Notes under the pieces: model-generated
Told to the model about the DNA's origin: nothing
The model's database searches: none
The model's input: only the letters and a program-made list of their open reading frames with translations
Program-made: the position numbers and the translations under genes
Assembly: GCA_910584965.1 (NCBI GenBank)
Contig: CAJUDZ010000041.1
Coordinates: forward strand, 1-26,099
Direction of reading: 5' to 3'
DNA length: 26,099 bases
Source of the DNA: an uncultured Lachnospiraceae bacterium
GTDB lineage: Bacteria; Bacillota; Clostridia; Lachnospirales; Lachnospiraceae
Shown: one piece after another, positions 14,764 through 22,693 of the stretch
Layout: every line of letters begins with the position of its first letter
How positions within the stretch are numbered: position 1 is the first letter of the stretch

Positions 14764-16604
14764 TTCGCTTTTGCCGCGGCCGAGATGGCCGCGCGCTTTC
14801 TCTGTGTAGGGTCTAAAATCTTTTTGCGGATGCGCAGGCTCTGGGGAGTCACTTCCAGCAGTTCGTCGGTGTCGATAAATTCGAGCGCCTGTTCCAGGCT
14901 GAGCACTTTGGGCGGTGTCAGGCGCAGCGCTTCATCCGCGCTGGAAGAGCGGGTGTTCGTGAGCTGTTTCTTTTTGCAGACATTCAGTTCGATGTCTTCT
15001 CCGCGGCCGTTCTGTCCGACGATCATGCCGGAATATACTTTCGTGCCGGGGCCGATGAAAAGCGTGCCCCGTTCCTGGGCGTTAAAGAGGCCGTAGGTAA
15101 TGGCTTCTCCGGCTTCGAAGGCGATAAGAGAGCCCTGCTTCCGGTACTGGATATCGCCCTTGTAGGGGCCGTATCCGTCAAAAACGCTGTTCATGATGCC
15201 GTTACCTTTCGTATCGGTCATAAATTCCCCGCGGTAGCCGATCAACCCTCTGGAAGGAATGGAAAATTCCAGTCTCGTATAGCCGCCGGAGGCCTGTCCC
15301 ATGTTCTTCAGTTCCCCTTTCCGTCTGCTCAGTTTTTCAATGACCGTACCGGAAAATTCTTCCGGCACATCGACATAAGTCAGTTCCATCGGTTCGGTTT
15401 TTTTGCCGTTTTCGTCCGTTTTATAGAGAACTTCCGCTTTGCTGACAGCAAACTCATAGCCTTCCCGCCGCATATTTTCGATCAGAACGGACAGATGCAG
15501 TTCGCCCCGGCCGGAAACTTTAAAGGCTTCTGTCGTTTCGGTTTCTTCAACCCGGAGAGAAACGTCCGTATTGAGCTCCCGGAAAAGCCTGTCACGGATA
15601 TGCCGGCTCGTCACATATTTGCCTTCCTGTCCGGCGAGCGGTGAATCGTTGACGATAAAGTGCATCGCGATCGTCGGTTCCGATATTTTCTGGAACGGAA
15701 TCGGTTCCGGTCTGTCCGGTGAGCAGAGCGTGTCCCCGATATGAATATCGGAGATGCCGGAAATGGCGACGATGGAACCGACGCCCGCTTCTTTTGTTTC
15801 TACCTTATTTAATCCGTCGTATTCGTACAGTTTGCTGACTTTTACTTTTTTCAGTTTATCGGGTTCGTGGTGGTTGACGATGACGACCTCCTGATTGACT
15901 TTGATCGAACCGTTGTCCACTTTGCCGACGCCGATGCGGCCCACATATTCGTTGTAGTCGATGGTGCTGATCAAAACCTGCGTGCCCAGTTCCGGGTCGC
16001 CGCAGGGGGCGGGAATATGCTCTAAGATTGTATCGAATAAGGGAGTCATATTCTTGCCTTTGACGGTGATCTGCGTAGTCGCCGTGCCCGCTTTGGCGGA
16101 AGCATAGACAAAAGGGCAGTCCAGCTGTTTGTCATTGGCATCCAGATCCATCAGAAGTTCCAGCACTTCATCGACGACCTGAAGGGGTCTGGCTTCCGGC
16201 CTGTCGCATTTGTTAATACATACGATCACGGACAGATCGAGTTCCAGCGCTTTTTTCAGAACGAATTTGGTCTGAGGCATGGGGCCTTCGAAAGCATCCA
16301 CAACGAGGATTACGCCGTCCACCATTTTCAGAACGCGCTCTACCTCGCCGCCGAAATCCGCATGGCCGGGAGTATCGATGATATTGATTTTCACATCTTT
16401 ATACATAACGGCTGTATTTTTGGAAAGAATCGTTATGCCCCGTTCCCGCTCGATATCGTTGGAATCCATGACGCGTTCGGCGACCTCCTGATTTTCCCGG
16501 AATACGCCGCTCTGTTTCAAAAGCTCATCGACCAGCGTCGTTTTACCGTGGTCAACATGGGCGATTATCGCAACATTTCTGACATCTTCTCGTGTTGTAT
16601 TCAT
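14760..16604 (-). CDS. typA: ribosome-associated GTPase TypA/BipA
   Basis: 614 residues from ATG 16604 (GAGAGGAG upstream); the longer frame to 16715 lacks family homology. Translation-factor GTPase motifs are intact: G1 AHVDHGKTT, switch region ERGITILSKNTA, G3 DTPGHADFGGEVERV, G4 NKCDRPEARP, G5 YASAKAGTA. Later come the EF-G-like domains and the TypA-specific C-terminal domain (SIPSRGLIGYRGEFMTDTKG). TypA binds the 70S ribosome and helps ribosome assembly and stress or cold growth. A TTGCAA-17-TATACT promoter lies about 100 bp upstream. The end overlaps mgtE by 4 bp with no terminator stem in between. Confidence 0.96.
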   Translation of the reverse strand: MNTTREDVRNVAIIAHVDHGKTTLVDELLKQSGVFRENQEVAERVMDSNDIERERGITILSKNTAVMYKDVKINIIDTPGHADFGGEVERVLKMVDGVILVVDAFEGPMPQTKFVLKKALELDLSVIVCINKCDRPEARPLQVVDEVLELLMDLDANDKQLDCPFVYASAKAGTATTQITVKGKNMTPLFDTILEHIPAPCGDPELGTQVLISTIDYNEYVGRIGVGKVDNGSIKVNQEVVIVNHHEPDKLKKVKVSKLYEYDGLNKVETKEAGVGSIVAISGISDIHIGDTLCSPDRPEPIPFQKISEPTIAMHFIVNDSPLAGQEGKYVTSRHIRDRLFRELNTDVSLRVEETETTEAFKVSGRGELHLSVLIENMRREGYEFAVSKAEVLYKTDENGKKTEPMELTYVDVPEEFSGTVIEKLSRRKGELKNMGQASGGYTRLEFSIPSRGLIGYRGEFMTDTKGNGIMNSVFDGYGPYKGDIQYRKQGSLIAFEAGEAITYGLFNAQERGTLFIGPGTKVYSGMIVGQNGRGEDIELNVCKKKQLTNTRSSSADEALRLTPPKVLSLEQALEFIDTDELLEVTPQSLRIRKKILDPTQRKRAAISAAAKAN

Positions 16605-16705
16605 GAAATATAAAACTCCTCTCTGAAAAGGTTGAATGGCTTCCGGAACAGGGCGTTGCCCGGAAACCAGTGATTTACAAAATGATTTTTCCACACCAAA
16701 GACAC

Positions 16706-16734
16706 AGTATAACACTCCGCCGGGAATCTTGCAA
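16706..16734 (-). promoter_or_regulatory. typA promoter
   Basis: On the minus strand TTGCAA (16729-16734) is 17 bp from TATACT (16706-16711). Initiation near 16699 would give a leader of about 95 nt before the typA ATG. Confidence 0.65.
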
Positions 16735-16780
16735 GTAAGGAATGAGGCGGTTTTGGCATGTTTTGGCGCGCTGCGGAAAC

Positions 16781-16856
16781 AGGGCGGGAGGTGTAAGGCA
16801 GGACGGAAGATGTAAGGCGGGCCGGAAGGTATAAGGCAGGGCGGGAGATGTATGAC
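16781..16856. repeat. four 19-bp tandem repeats
   Basis: Four consecutive 19-bp units, consensus AGGRCGGRAGRTGTAAGGC, start at 16781, 16800, 16819 and 16838; a fifth, partial unit begins at 16857. Units differ at only a few positions. There are no spacers, so this is not CRISPR. The last units merge into the left arm of the long inverted repeat that follows. The stretch is non-coding and lies behind the typA promoter. Confidence 0.8.
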
Positions 16857-17032
16857 AGGTCGGGGCGTATGGGTGGTTCCTGGCGGAGGCCCTTGAAAAA
16901 ACGTTGGTACTTAGTGAAAAAGCGTTTTCCCGGCTTTTGAACTTAGTACCACTACGTTTTTTCGCGGAGCGGAAGCGTGCCGACAAAGGAACCACCCATA
17001 CGCCCCGGCCTGTCCTGCATTCCCCGCGCGCC
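16838..17032. mobile_element. long inverted-repeat element, MITE-like or structured RNA
   Basis: Perfect 20-bp arms, CGGGGCGTATGGGTGGTTCC (16861-16880) and its reverse complement (16988-17007), continue outward with few mismatches to about 16841 and 17025. Inside are further paired arms: GAAAAAACGT (16895-16904) with ACGTTTTTTC (16954-16963), TGGTACTTAGT (16905-16915) with ACTTAGTACCA (16941-16951, one mismatch), and a tip AAAAGC (16918-16923) with GCTTTT (16933-16938). The whole can fold into one hairpin of nearly 200 nt. No transposase or credible protein is encoded. A miniature inverted-repeat transposable element or a dispersed structured RNA fits best; target-site duplications were not identified. 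Confidence 0.6.
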
Positions 17033-17148
17033 CTTCATTACGCGATCCCTGACAGTTCTAATCCGGGAGCAGGCACATATACTGATAATACATTACTGGA
17101 AAAATTCTTAAAGCGTAAGATTCTTTAACAAAGAAGGGAGAACAAAAC

Positions 17149-17787
17149 ATGACAGATAAGGTAATTGAAAACAACCAGGTGACGATAATGGGCGAGATAG
17201 CAGGTGATTTTCAGTTCAGTCACGAAATTTTCGGAGAAGGATTCTATATGGTGGATATCAGTGTGGACAGATTGAGCGATTCCACGGATATCATTCCCGT
17301 TATGGTATCGGAAAGACTGTTGGATGTGAACGATGATTATAAGGGCATGAAGATCAGCATCGCGGGACAGTTCCGCTCTTATAACAGGCATGAAGAGAAG
17401 AAGAATAAATTAGTGCTTTCCGTATTTGCGAGAGAGATTGAATTTGTAGATGATATAGAAGAGAGTGCGAAAACCAATCAGATTTTCCTGGACGGTTATA
17501 TCTGTAAAGCGCCTATTTACAGGAAAACGCCCCTCGGAAGGGAAATTGCCGATTTGCTGCTGGCGGTCAACAGACCCTATGGAAAATCCGATTACATACC
17601 CTGTATCTGCTGGGGAAGGAACGCGCGGTACGCGAGCACCTTTGAGGTGGGCAGCAGATGTGCGGTCTGGGGAAGAATCCAGAGCAGGGAATATATGAAA
17701 AAAATCTCCGAAGACCAGCTGGAGCGGCGGACCGCCTATGAAGTTTCGGTCAGCAAACTGGAGATGGTGGAGGAAGATCAGGAATAG
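17149..17787 (+). CDS. SSB-like protein with two OB folds
   Basis: 212 residues in two parts. The second half (NQIFLDGYICKAPIYRKTPL, then IADLLLAVNRPYGKSDYIPC, ICWGRNARYA and CAVWGRIQSREYMKK) closely follows the SSB OB-fold pattern in which a strand, PxxRxTPxGxxxxxxxLAVNR and a W-G stretch recur. The first half (QVTIMGEIAGDFQFSHEIFG and GMKISIAGQFRSYNRHEEKK) is a more divergent OB fold. It lacks the acidic DDDIPF-type tail that recruits partners in classical SSB, ending instead in EMVEEDQE. It therefore looks like a specialised single-stranded-DNA-binding protein, not the replicative SSB. GGGAG precedes the ATG. Confidence 0.75.
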   Translation: MTDKVIENNQVTIMGEIAGDFQFSHEIFGEGFYMVDISVDRLSDSTDIIPVMVSERLLDVNDDYKGMKISIAGQFRSYNRHEEKKNKLVLSVFAREIEFVDDIEESAKTNQIFLDGYICKAPIYRKTPLGREIADLLLAVNRPYGKSDYIPCICWGRNARYASTFEVGSRCAVWGRIQSREYMKKISEDQLERRTAYEVSVSKLEMVEEDQE

Positions 17788-17858
17788 GCCGTCATCGGAA
17801 AACCGCAGACCGTACGGACAAAAAAGAAAGCGGCAGACAGGAAAGAAGTGATAAAACA

Positions 17859-17887
17859 TTGCGTTTTCGTCATAATTGTGCTATGAT
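17859..17887 (+). promoter_or_regulatory. promoter of the CobA-like gene
   Basis: TTGCGT (17859-17864) is 17 bp from TATGAT (17882-17887), placing the start near 17894. A small hairpin (GCATC / GATGC, 17890-17908) would form at the very 5-prime end of the transcript, ahead of the GAGGTG ribosome site. Confidence 0.6.
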
Positions 17888-17928
17888 TAGCATCAGATTT
17901 TACGATGCGGTTATTTTCGAGGTGCAAT

Positions 17929-18432
17929 ATGAAAAAAGGAATGATTTATATTTACAGCGGTGAAGGACATGGAAAATCTCCGGCGGCGTACGGCAGGGCT
18001 CTTCAGACGGCGTGCCGGGGAGAAGATGTTGTAATTATCCGTTTTTTAAAAGGCAGAGGACTTTCGGACTCGGAGTATGTGAGGCGGCTGGAACCGGAAA
18101 TCAAGATATTCCGCTTCGAAAAATCAGAGGAAAATTTCAAAAGCCTTTCCGATGAAAGAAAGGCGGAAGAAATCTACAATATTAAGAACGGTTTAAACTT
18201 TGCCAAAAAAGTCATGAATACGGGCGAATGCAGTCTGCTGATTCTGGACGAAGTGCTGGAACTGCTGGATATGGATATCCTATCTGTGGAAGAACTGAAA
18301 AATTTATTGTTATGTAAACCTGAAGATATGGATATCATTATGACGGGCGCAACTTCGAAAGAAGAGGTTTATGGGCTGGCGGACGAGGTGACGAAGATCG
18401 CGACGGCGAACGGACAGGGGCTTCGGAAATAA
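17929..18432 (+). CDS. CobA/BtuR-like corrinoid adenosyltransferase homologue
   Basis: 167 residues from ATG 17929 (GAGGTG 6 nt before it), starting MKKGMIYIYSGEGHGKSPAA. The P-loop GEGHGKS aligns with the CobA signature GKGKGKTT; LLILDEVLELLD corresponds to the Walker-B-like LDEI stretch, and MTGATSKEEVYGLADEVTKI to the C-terminal signature (TGRxxPxELxxxADxVTEM). CobA proteins transfer the adenosyl group of ATP to cob(I)alamin. Here the P-loop is changed at two lysine positions, and Ser-Pro replaces Thr-Thr. No other cobalamin gene is nearby, so substrate and activity are uncertain; a divergent, possibly repurposed paralogue is plausible. Confidence 0.75.
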   Translation: MKKGMIYIYSGEGHGKSPAAYGRALQTACRGEDVVIIRFLKGRGLSDSEYVRRLEPEIKIFRFEKSEENFKSLSDERKAEEIYNIKNGLNFAKKVMNTGECSLLILDEVLELLDMDILSVEELKNLLLCKPEDMDIIMTGATSKEEVYGLADEVTKIATANGQGLRK

Positions 18433-18475
18433 AGAAGAAAACGCCTGCGGATACTGCGAAATATGACGCGATGCC

Positions 18476-18504
18476 TTGACAGAAGGCCGGTTCGGTGTTA
18501 TGAT
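18476..18504 (+). promoter_or_regulatory. dapA operon promoter
   Basis: TTGACA (18476-18481), a 17-bp spacer and TATGAT (18499-18504) form a strong promoter. The predicted start near 18511 is just ahead of the riboswitch P1 stem. Confidence 0.8.
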
Positions 18505-18520
18505 AATTCCAATCGTACAT

Positions 18521-18697
18521 AATAGTTGATAGAGGTTGCATTTTTTATGAGTAATATGTGGATGCGGCAGGCGCAGAAGAAACATTTTGAAAGGAGAAAA
18601 TGCCGAAAGGGAGAATGACCTGCTTGTTTTTTCTTGGGCATGCAGTTAAGAGCTGCATGACTGTCATCGAATCAGATGGGGCGCTATCCGAATATTT
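18521..18697 (+). ncRNA. lysine riboswitch (L box)
   Basis: The leader carries the conserved lysine-riboswitch blocks in order: GATAGAGGTTGC, an AGTAATA stretch, TGAAAGGAG, GCCGAAAGGGAG, CTTGGGCATGC and ACTGTC, then GGGGCGCTATC closing the core. P1 is GATAG (18528-18532) with CTATC (18684-18688). Internal stems include CATTTT/AAAATG (18583-18602) and CATGCAG/CTGCATG around a 7-nt loop (18639-18659). It should bind lysine and shut off dapA by favouring the terminator that follows. The placement before dapA, a lysine-pathway gene, supports the call. Confidence 0.9.
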
Positions 18698-18718
18698 AGA
18701 AAGCAAATATTTAGAAAA

Positions 18719-18748
18719 GTAAAGCTGACTCATTTGGGTCAGCTTTTA
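18719..18748 (+). terminator. riboswitch-controlled terminator
   Basis: AAAGCTGAC (18721-18729) pairs with GTCAGCTTT (18737-18745), extended by two further pairs, followed by TTTTAG and then the dapA ribosome site. The repeated AATATTTAGAAA just upstream (about 18690 and 18706) could supply alternative pairings with P1, the usual antiterminator arrangement. Confidence 0.75.
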
Positions 18749-18766
18749 GTTTAGGAGGAAAAAGGT

Positions 18767-19651
18767 ATGGCAATTTTTAAAGGAGCAGGAGTTGCAATCG
18801 TAACACCGTTTCATGAAGACGGCGGAGTTGATTTTGAGAAATTCGCGGAACTTGTGGAATTTCAGATTCAGAACGGAACGGATGCGATTATCGTATGCGG
18901 AACGACCGGAGAGTCTTCTACGCTGACTCATGAAGAACATCTGGAAGTCATTAAATTCTGTGCCGAAACCGTAAAGGGAAGGGTTCCGGTCGTTGCCGGA
19001 ACGGGTTCAAACTGTACGGAAACGGCGGTTTATCTTTCCACAGAGGCCGAGAAATTCGGGGTGGACGGTCTTTTGCTGGTAACGCCTTATTATAATAAGG
19101 CAACGCAGAAAGGGCTGTATGAGCACTATAAAAAAATAGCGGATTCCGTAAAACTTCCCATTATTTTATATAATGTACCGAGCAGGACGGGCTGTAATAT
19201 CCTGCCGCAGACGGTCGTGAAGCTGTGCAGCGAGGTGCACAACATTGTGGGGGTCAAGGAAGCATGCGGCAATATTTCGCAGATCACGAAGCTGGCATCT
19301 CTTGCGCAGGGGAAAATTGATATTTATTCCGGCAACGACGACCAGATCGTTCCGATTCTGGCACTCGGCGGAAAAGGCGTTATTTCCGTGCTGTCCAATG
19401 TGGCACCGAAGCAGACGCATGATATTTGCGCGAAGTTTTTTGAGGGAGATGTGGAAGGAAGCTGCAGGGAACAGCTGCGTGCCATCGAGCTGTGCGACGC
19501 GCTGTTTTGCGAGGTGAACCCGATTCCCGTAAAGACGGCTCTGGCGATGATGGGCAGATGCGGAGGAACTTTAAGACGGCCGCTTTGCGAAATGGAAGAG
19601 GCGAATGCGGAAAAACTGCGTGCTGCGATGAAAAATTACGGCATTCTGTAA
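18767..19651 (+). CDS. dapA: 4-hydroxy-tetrahydrodipicolinate synthase
   Basis: 294 residues, the normal length. It condenses pyruvate with aspartate semialdehyde, the first committed step of diaminopimelate and lysine synthesis, in the cytoplasm. Catalytic residues are visible: Thr46-Thr47 in CGTTGESSTL, Tyr108/109 in VTPYYN, Tyr135 in YNVPSRTGCN, and the Schiff-base Lys164 in GVKEACGN. AGGAGGAAAAAGGT precedes the ATG. It is the first gene after the lysine riboswitch and its terminator, so lysine should lower its expression; dapB follows 147 bp downstream. Confidence 0.97.
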   Translation: MAIFKGAGVAIVTPFHEDGGVDFEKFAELVEFQIQNGTDAIIVCGTTGESSTLTHEEHLEVIKFCAETVKGRVPVVAGTGSNCTETAVYLSTEAEKFGVDGLLLVTPYYNKATQKGLYEHYKKIADSVKLPIILYNVPSRTGCNILPQTVVKLCSEVHNIVGVKEACGNISQITKLASLAQGKIDIYSGNDDQIVPILALGGKGVISVLSNVAPKQTHDICAKFFEGDVEGSCREQLRAIELCDALFCEVNPIPVKTALAMMGRCGGTLRRPLCEMEEANAEKLRAAMKNYGIL

Positions 19652-19798
19652 TCAGACGGGAAAACAGACAATCCGGTTCGAAAACGGAACCGGTTCAGCC
19701 GGAATTTGTGCGGAGCGTCGCAGATTCCGTGACGGCAGAGCGAAAACGGATATTTCGCCCGTCTCTTCAGTGTAAGACGTTCCGGAACGGAGGAAAAA
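19652..19798 (+). other. dapA-dapB spacer with small hairpin
   Basis: This 147-bp gap holds no gene. It includes a 7-bp stem, CCGGTTC / GAACCGG, around 19672-19692, with no T run; it could slow ribosomes or set mRNA processing but is not a convincing terminator. No promoter was seen before dapB. Confidence 0.4.
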
Positions 19799-20578
19799 AT
19801 GGATACGATAAAAGTAATCATGCACGGCTGTAACGGGAAGATGGGGCAGACCATCAGCGGCCTGATTGCGGCGGATGAGGGAATAGAGATCGCGGCGGGA
19901 ATCGATGCTTTCGACGACGGCCATAACGCATATCCCGTTTTTACGGATATCGACAAATGCGATGTTGCGGCGGATGCGCTCATCGATTTCAGCACGGCGG
20001 CGGCGGTGGATGCGCTGCTTGACTACTGCGTGGAGAAAAAGCTGCCCTGTGTTCTCTGCACGACGGGGCTTTCCGAGGCGCAGCTTGCCAGAGTAAAGGA
20101 GGCCTCCGAAAAAACCGCCGTTTTGAAATCTGCCAATATGTCTCTCGGCATCAATATGTTAATGAAGCTGTTAAAAGAGGCGGCGCCGGTTTTAAGCGGG
20201 GCCGGGTTCGATATCGAAATCGTGGAAAAACACCATAACCAGAAAATAGATGCGCCGAGCGGTACGGCTCTGGCACTTGCGGACGTGATCAGGGATGAAC
20301 TGGATGACGGATATGATTATGTTTATGACAGGAGCGCGAAGCGGGAGAAGAGGAGCCGGAAGGAAATCGGCATCAGTGCGGTCAGAGGCGGCACGATCGT
20401 GGGCGACCACGATGTCCTTTTCGCCGGGGCGGATGAAGTCATCACCTTTTCGCACAGGGCTTACTCCAAAGCAGTATTCGGAAAAGGCGCGGTACAGGCG
20501 GCTAAATTCCTTGCGGGAAAGCCGGCGGGCCTGTATGATATGAGCGATGTCATAAACACCGGAAAAGGCTCTGTGTGA
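19799..20578 (+). CDS. dapB: 4-hydroxy-tetrahydrodipicolinate reductase
   Basis: 259 residues. The nucleotide-binding loop MHGCNGKMGQ (residues 8-17), CTTGLSE (87-93), the active-site EKHHNQKIDAPSGTA (His145-His146, 143-157) and SAVRGGTIVGDHDV are all diagnostic. It reduces the DapA product with NAD(P)H to tetrahydrodipicolinate. The pair DapA-DapB feeds both lysine and the meso-diaminopimelate of peptidoglycan, which the PBP in this window would cross-link. GGAGG precedes the start. Downstream fbp begins 75 bp later without an obvious promoter. Confidence 0.97.
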   Translation: MDTIKVIMHGCNGKMGQTISGLIAADEGIEIAAGIDAFDDGHNAYPVFTDIDKCDVAADALIDFSTAAAVDALLDYCVEKKLPCVLCTTGLSEAQLARVKEASEKTAVLKSANMSLGINMLMKLLKEAAPVLSGAGFDIEIVEKHHNQKIDAPSGTALALADVIRDELDDGYDYVYDRSAKREKRSRKEIGISAVRGGTIVGDHDVLFAGADEVITFSHRAYSKAVFGKGAVQAAKFLAGKPAGLYDMSDVINTGKGSV

Positions 20579-20652
20579 CGCATAGGCCCGGCGGTGTGAA
20601 CCGCAGGATGGGATAAGCGGAGAGCGGAAAGAAGGAACAGGGAAGGCAGCAG

Positions 20653-22614
20653 ATGGACGTATTAGAACAAAGATACCTGAAAAGTCTGGCGAAGCAGTAT
20701 CCGACGATCGCGGCGGCTTCGACGGAAATTATCAATTTGCAGGCTATTTTGAGTCTGCCAAAAGGGACGGAACATTTTATTACGGATATTCACGGAGAGT
20801 ATGAGCAGTTCAATCATGTGCTGAAGAACGGCTCCGGTTCGGTGCGGCGCAAGATCGATGAAGAATTTGGAAATACCCTGAGTAATAAAGATAAAAAGGG
20901 ACTTGCGACGCTGATTTATTATCCGGAGGAAAAACTGGAAATCGTACTGCGCGAAGAAGACGAGAGCAGCATCGAAGACTGGTATAAAATTACCCTTCAC
21001 CGTCTGGTACAGATTACGAAGCGCGTTTCTTCCAAATATACCCGTTCCAAAGTCAGAAAGGCGCTTCCGCCGGATTTTGCCTACATTATCGAAGAGCTGA
21101 TTACGGAAAAAACGGAGATTCAGGATAAGGAAGCATATTATAATGAAATTATTCATACGATCATCCGAATCGGAAGGGCGCCGGAGTTTATTACGGCGCT
21201 CAGCAACCTGATTCAGAACCTTGTGATCGACCATCTGCATATCGTCGGCGACATTTATGACAGAGGGCCCGGGCCGTATGTGATTATGGATACGTTGCAG
21301 CGCTATCATTCCGTCGATGTACAGTGGGGCAACCATGACGTCGTATGGATGGGGGCGGCGAGCGGCCATCTGGCCTGTATCGCAAACGTTATCCGGATGG
21401 CGGCCAGGTACGGGAATCTGGATACGCTGGAAGAAGGCTACGGCATCAATCTGATACCGCTTGCCACGTTTGCGATGGAAACTTACAGGGATACGGATTG
21501 CAGCGCTTTTGCCATTAAATATAACACACAGTATGATACGAAAGATTTGAGCCTTGACATGAAAATGCACAAGGCCGTCGCCATTCTGCAGTTTAAGCTG
21601 GAGGGGCAGCTGATCATGCGCAGACCGGAATTTGGCATGAAGGACAGACTGCTTTTGCACCATGTGGACTATGATAAAAAAACGGTGACGATCGACGGGA
21701 AAGCGTATCATATGCGGGATGTGGATTTCCCGACCATAAACAGGGAACGGCCCTATGAACTGAGCGCGGAAGAAGAACAGGTAATGGAACGCCTGCGCCA
21801 GGCTTTTGTCAAATGCGAAAAACTGCAGAAACATGTCCGTTTTCTGTTTTCGAAAGGAAGCCTTTATAAAGTATATAATTCCAACCTGCTCTATCACGGC
21901 TGTATGCCGATGGATGAAGAAGGAAATTTCAGGAAAGTAAATGTCTACGGGGAGGAGTACAGCGGAAAGGCGCTTTACGATGTTCTGGAGCAGTACGCCC
22001 GCAAGGGATATTATGTTCATGACGATTTACAGGAAAAGCTGAAAGGACAGGATATACTATGGTATATCTGGGCCGGCCCCAACTCTCCGGTTTTCGGAAA
22101 GGACAAGATGGCGACCTTCGAGCGTTATTTTGTGGAAGAAAAAGAACTGCATGCGGAAACGAAAAACAGTTATTACAGGCTGCTCGACAGGGAAGATATC
22201 ATCAATAAAATTCTGGTGGAATTTGGGCTGGATACCGAAAAGTCCCATATCGTGAACGGACATGTTCCGGTGGAACTGAAAAAAGGGGAGTCTCCCGTAA
22301 AATGCGGCGGCAAACTGCTCATTATTGACGGCGGTTTTTCCAAAGCATATCAGGACAAAACGGGCATCGCAGGTTATACGCTGGTAGCCAATTCGCACGG
22401 CATGCTGCTTGTGGCGCATGAGCTTTTTGAATCGACGGAATCGGCAATTATCAATGAGTCGGATATTATTTCGGACACGATTATTCTGGAAACGAGTATG
22501 AGACGCCAGAAGATTGCGGATACGGATATCGGTGCGGAGCTGCGGGAAAGCATTCATCAGCTGGAAGAGCTGTTAAAAGCGTATCGGGACGGGACGATTA
22601 TAGAGAAATTCTGA
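20653..22614 (+). CDS. fbp: fructose-1,6-bisphosphatase class III
   Basis: 653 residues, the length of the Firmicutes-specific class III enzyme. Metallophosphoesterase motifs are intact: FITDIHGEYEQF (Asp45, His47), IVGDIYDRGPGPY (Asp200, Asp203), QWGNHDVVWMGAASG (Asn227-Asp229), and later HIVNGHVPVE plus the distal LLIIDGGFSKAYQ. It hydrolyses fructose-1,6-bisphosphate to fructose-6-phosphate in gluconeogenesis. AAGG stands before the ATG. Its position behind dapB suggests co-transcription with the lysine genes, not functional linkage. The stop codon lies inside a 41-nt perfect palindrome. Confidence 0.97.
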   Translation: MDVLEQRYLKSLAKQYPTIAAASTEIINLQAILSLPKGTEHFITDIHGEYEQFNHVLKNGSGSVRRKIDEEFGNTLSNKDKKGLATLIYYPEEKLEIVLREEDESSIEDWYKITLHRLVQITKRVSSKYTRSKVRKALPPDFAYIIEELITEKTEIQDKEAYYNEIIHTIIRIGRAPEFITALSNLIQNLVIDHLHIVGDIYDRGPGPYVIMDTLQRYHSVDVQWGNHDVVWMGAASGHLACIANVIRMAARYGNLDTLEEGYGINLIPLATFAMETYRDTDCSAFAIKYNTQYDTKDLSLDMKMHKAVAILQFKLEGQLIMRRPEFGMKDRLLLHHVDYDKKTVTIDGKAYHMRDVDFPTINRERPYELSAEEEQVMERLRQAFVKCEKLQKHVRFLFSKGSLYKVYNSNLLYHGCMPMDEEGNFRKVNVYGEEYSGKALYDVLEQYARKGYYVHDDLQEKLKGQDILWYIWAGPNSPVFGKDKMATFERYFVEEKELHAETKNSYYRLLDREDIINKILVEFGLDTEKSHIVNGHVPVELKKGESPVKCGGKLLIIDGGFSKAYQDKTGIAGYTLVANSHGMLLVAHELFESTESAIINESDIISDTIILETSMRRQKIADTDIGAELRESIHQLEELLKAYRDGTIIEKF

Positions 22615-22650
22615 CAAAGAAGATTTGCTGAGCAAATCTTCTTTGTCAGA
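22610..22650 (+). terminator. perfect 20-bp-arm palindrome at the fbp stop codon
   Basis: TCTGACAAAGAAGATTTGCT (22610-22629) and its exact reverse complement (22631-22650) flank one base. The fbp TGA (22612-22614) is within the left arm. No T tract follows. It stands between convergent genes, as does the stop-overlapping palindrome at 9669-9699, and may stop transcription in both directions or protect mRNA ends. Confidence 0.65.
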
Positions 22651-22693
22651 GGCAGTTCTGCCCCGAGCATTTCTTTCATTGAAAAAACATCTG

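Noticed and set aside
16781..16856. Possible CRISPR array
   Set aside because: The 19-bp units are directly tandem with no unique spacers and no cas genes are present.
16675..17128. Two open frames across the inverted-repeat region
   Set aside because: They are explained by the non-coding repeats and palindromes, with no family match or start signal.
20662..22020. A 452-codon open frame on the minus strand opposite fbp
   Set aside because: It mirrors the fbp reading frame on the other strand, has no recognisable domain or ribosome site, and fbp itself is certain.
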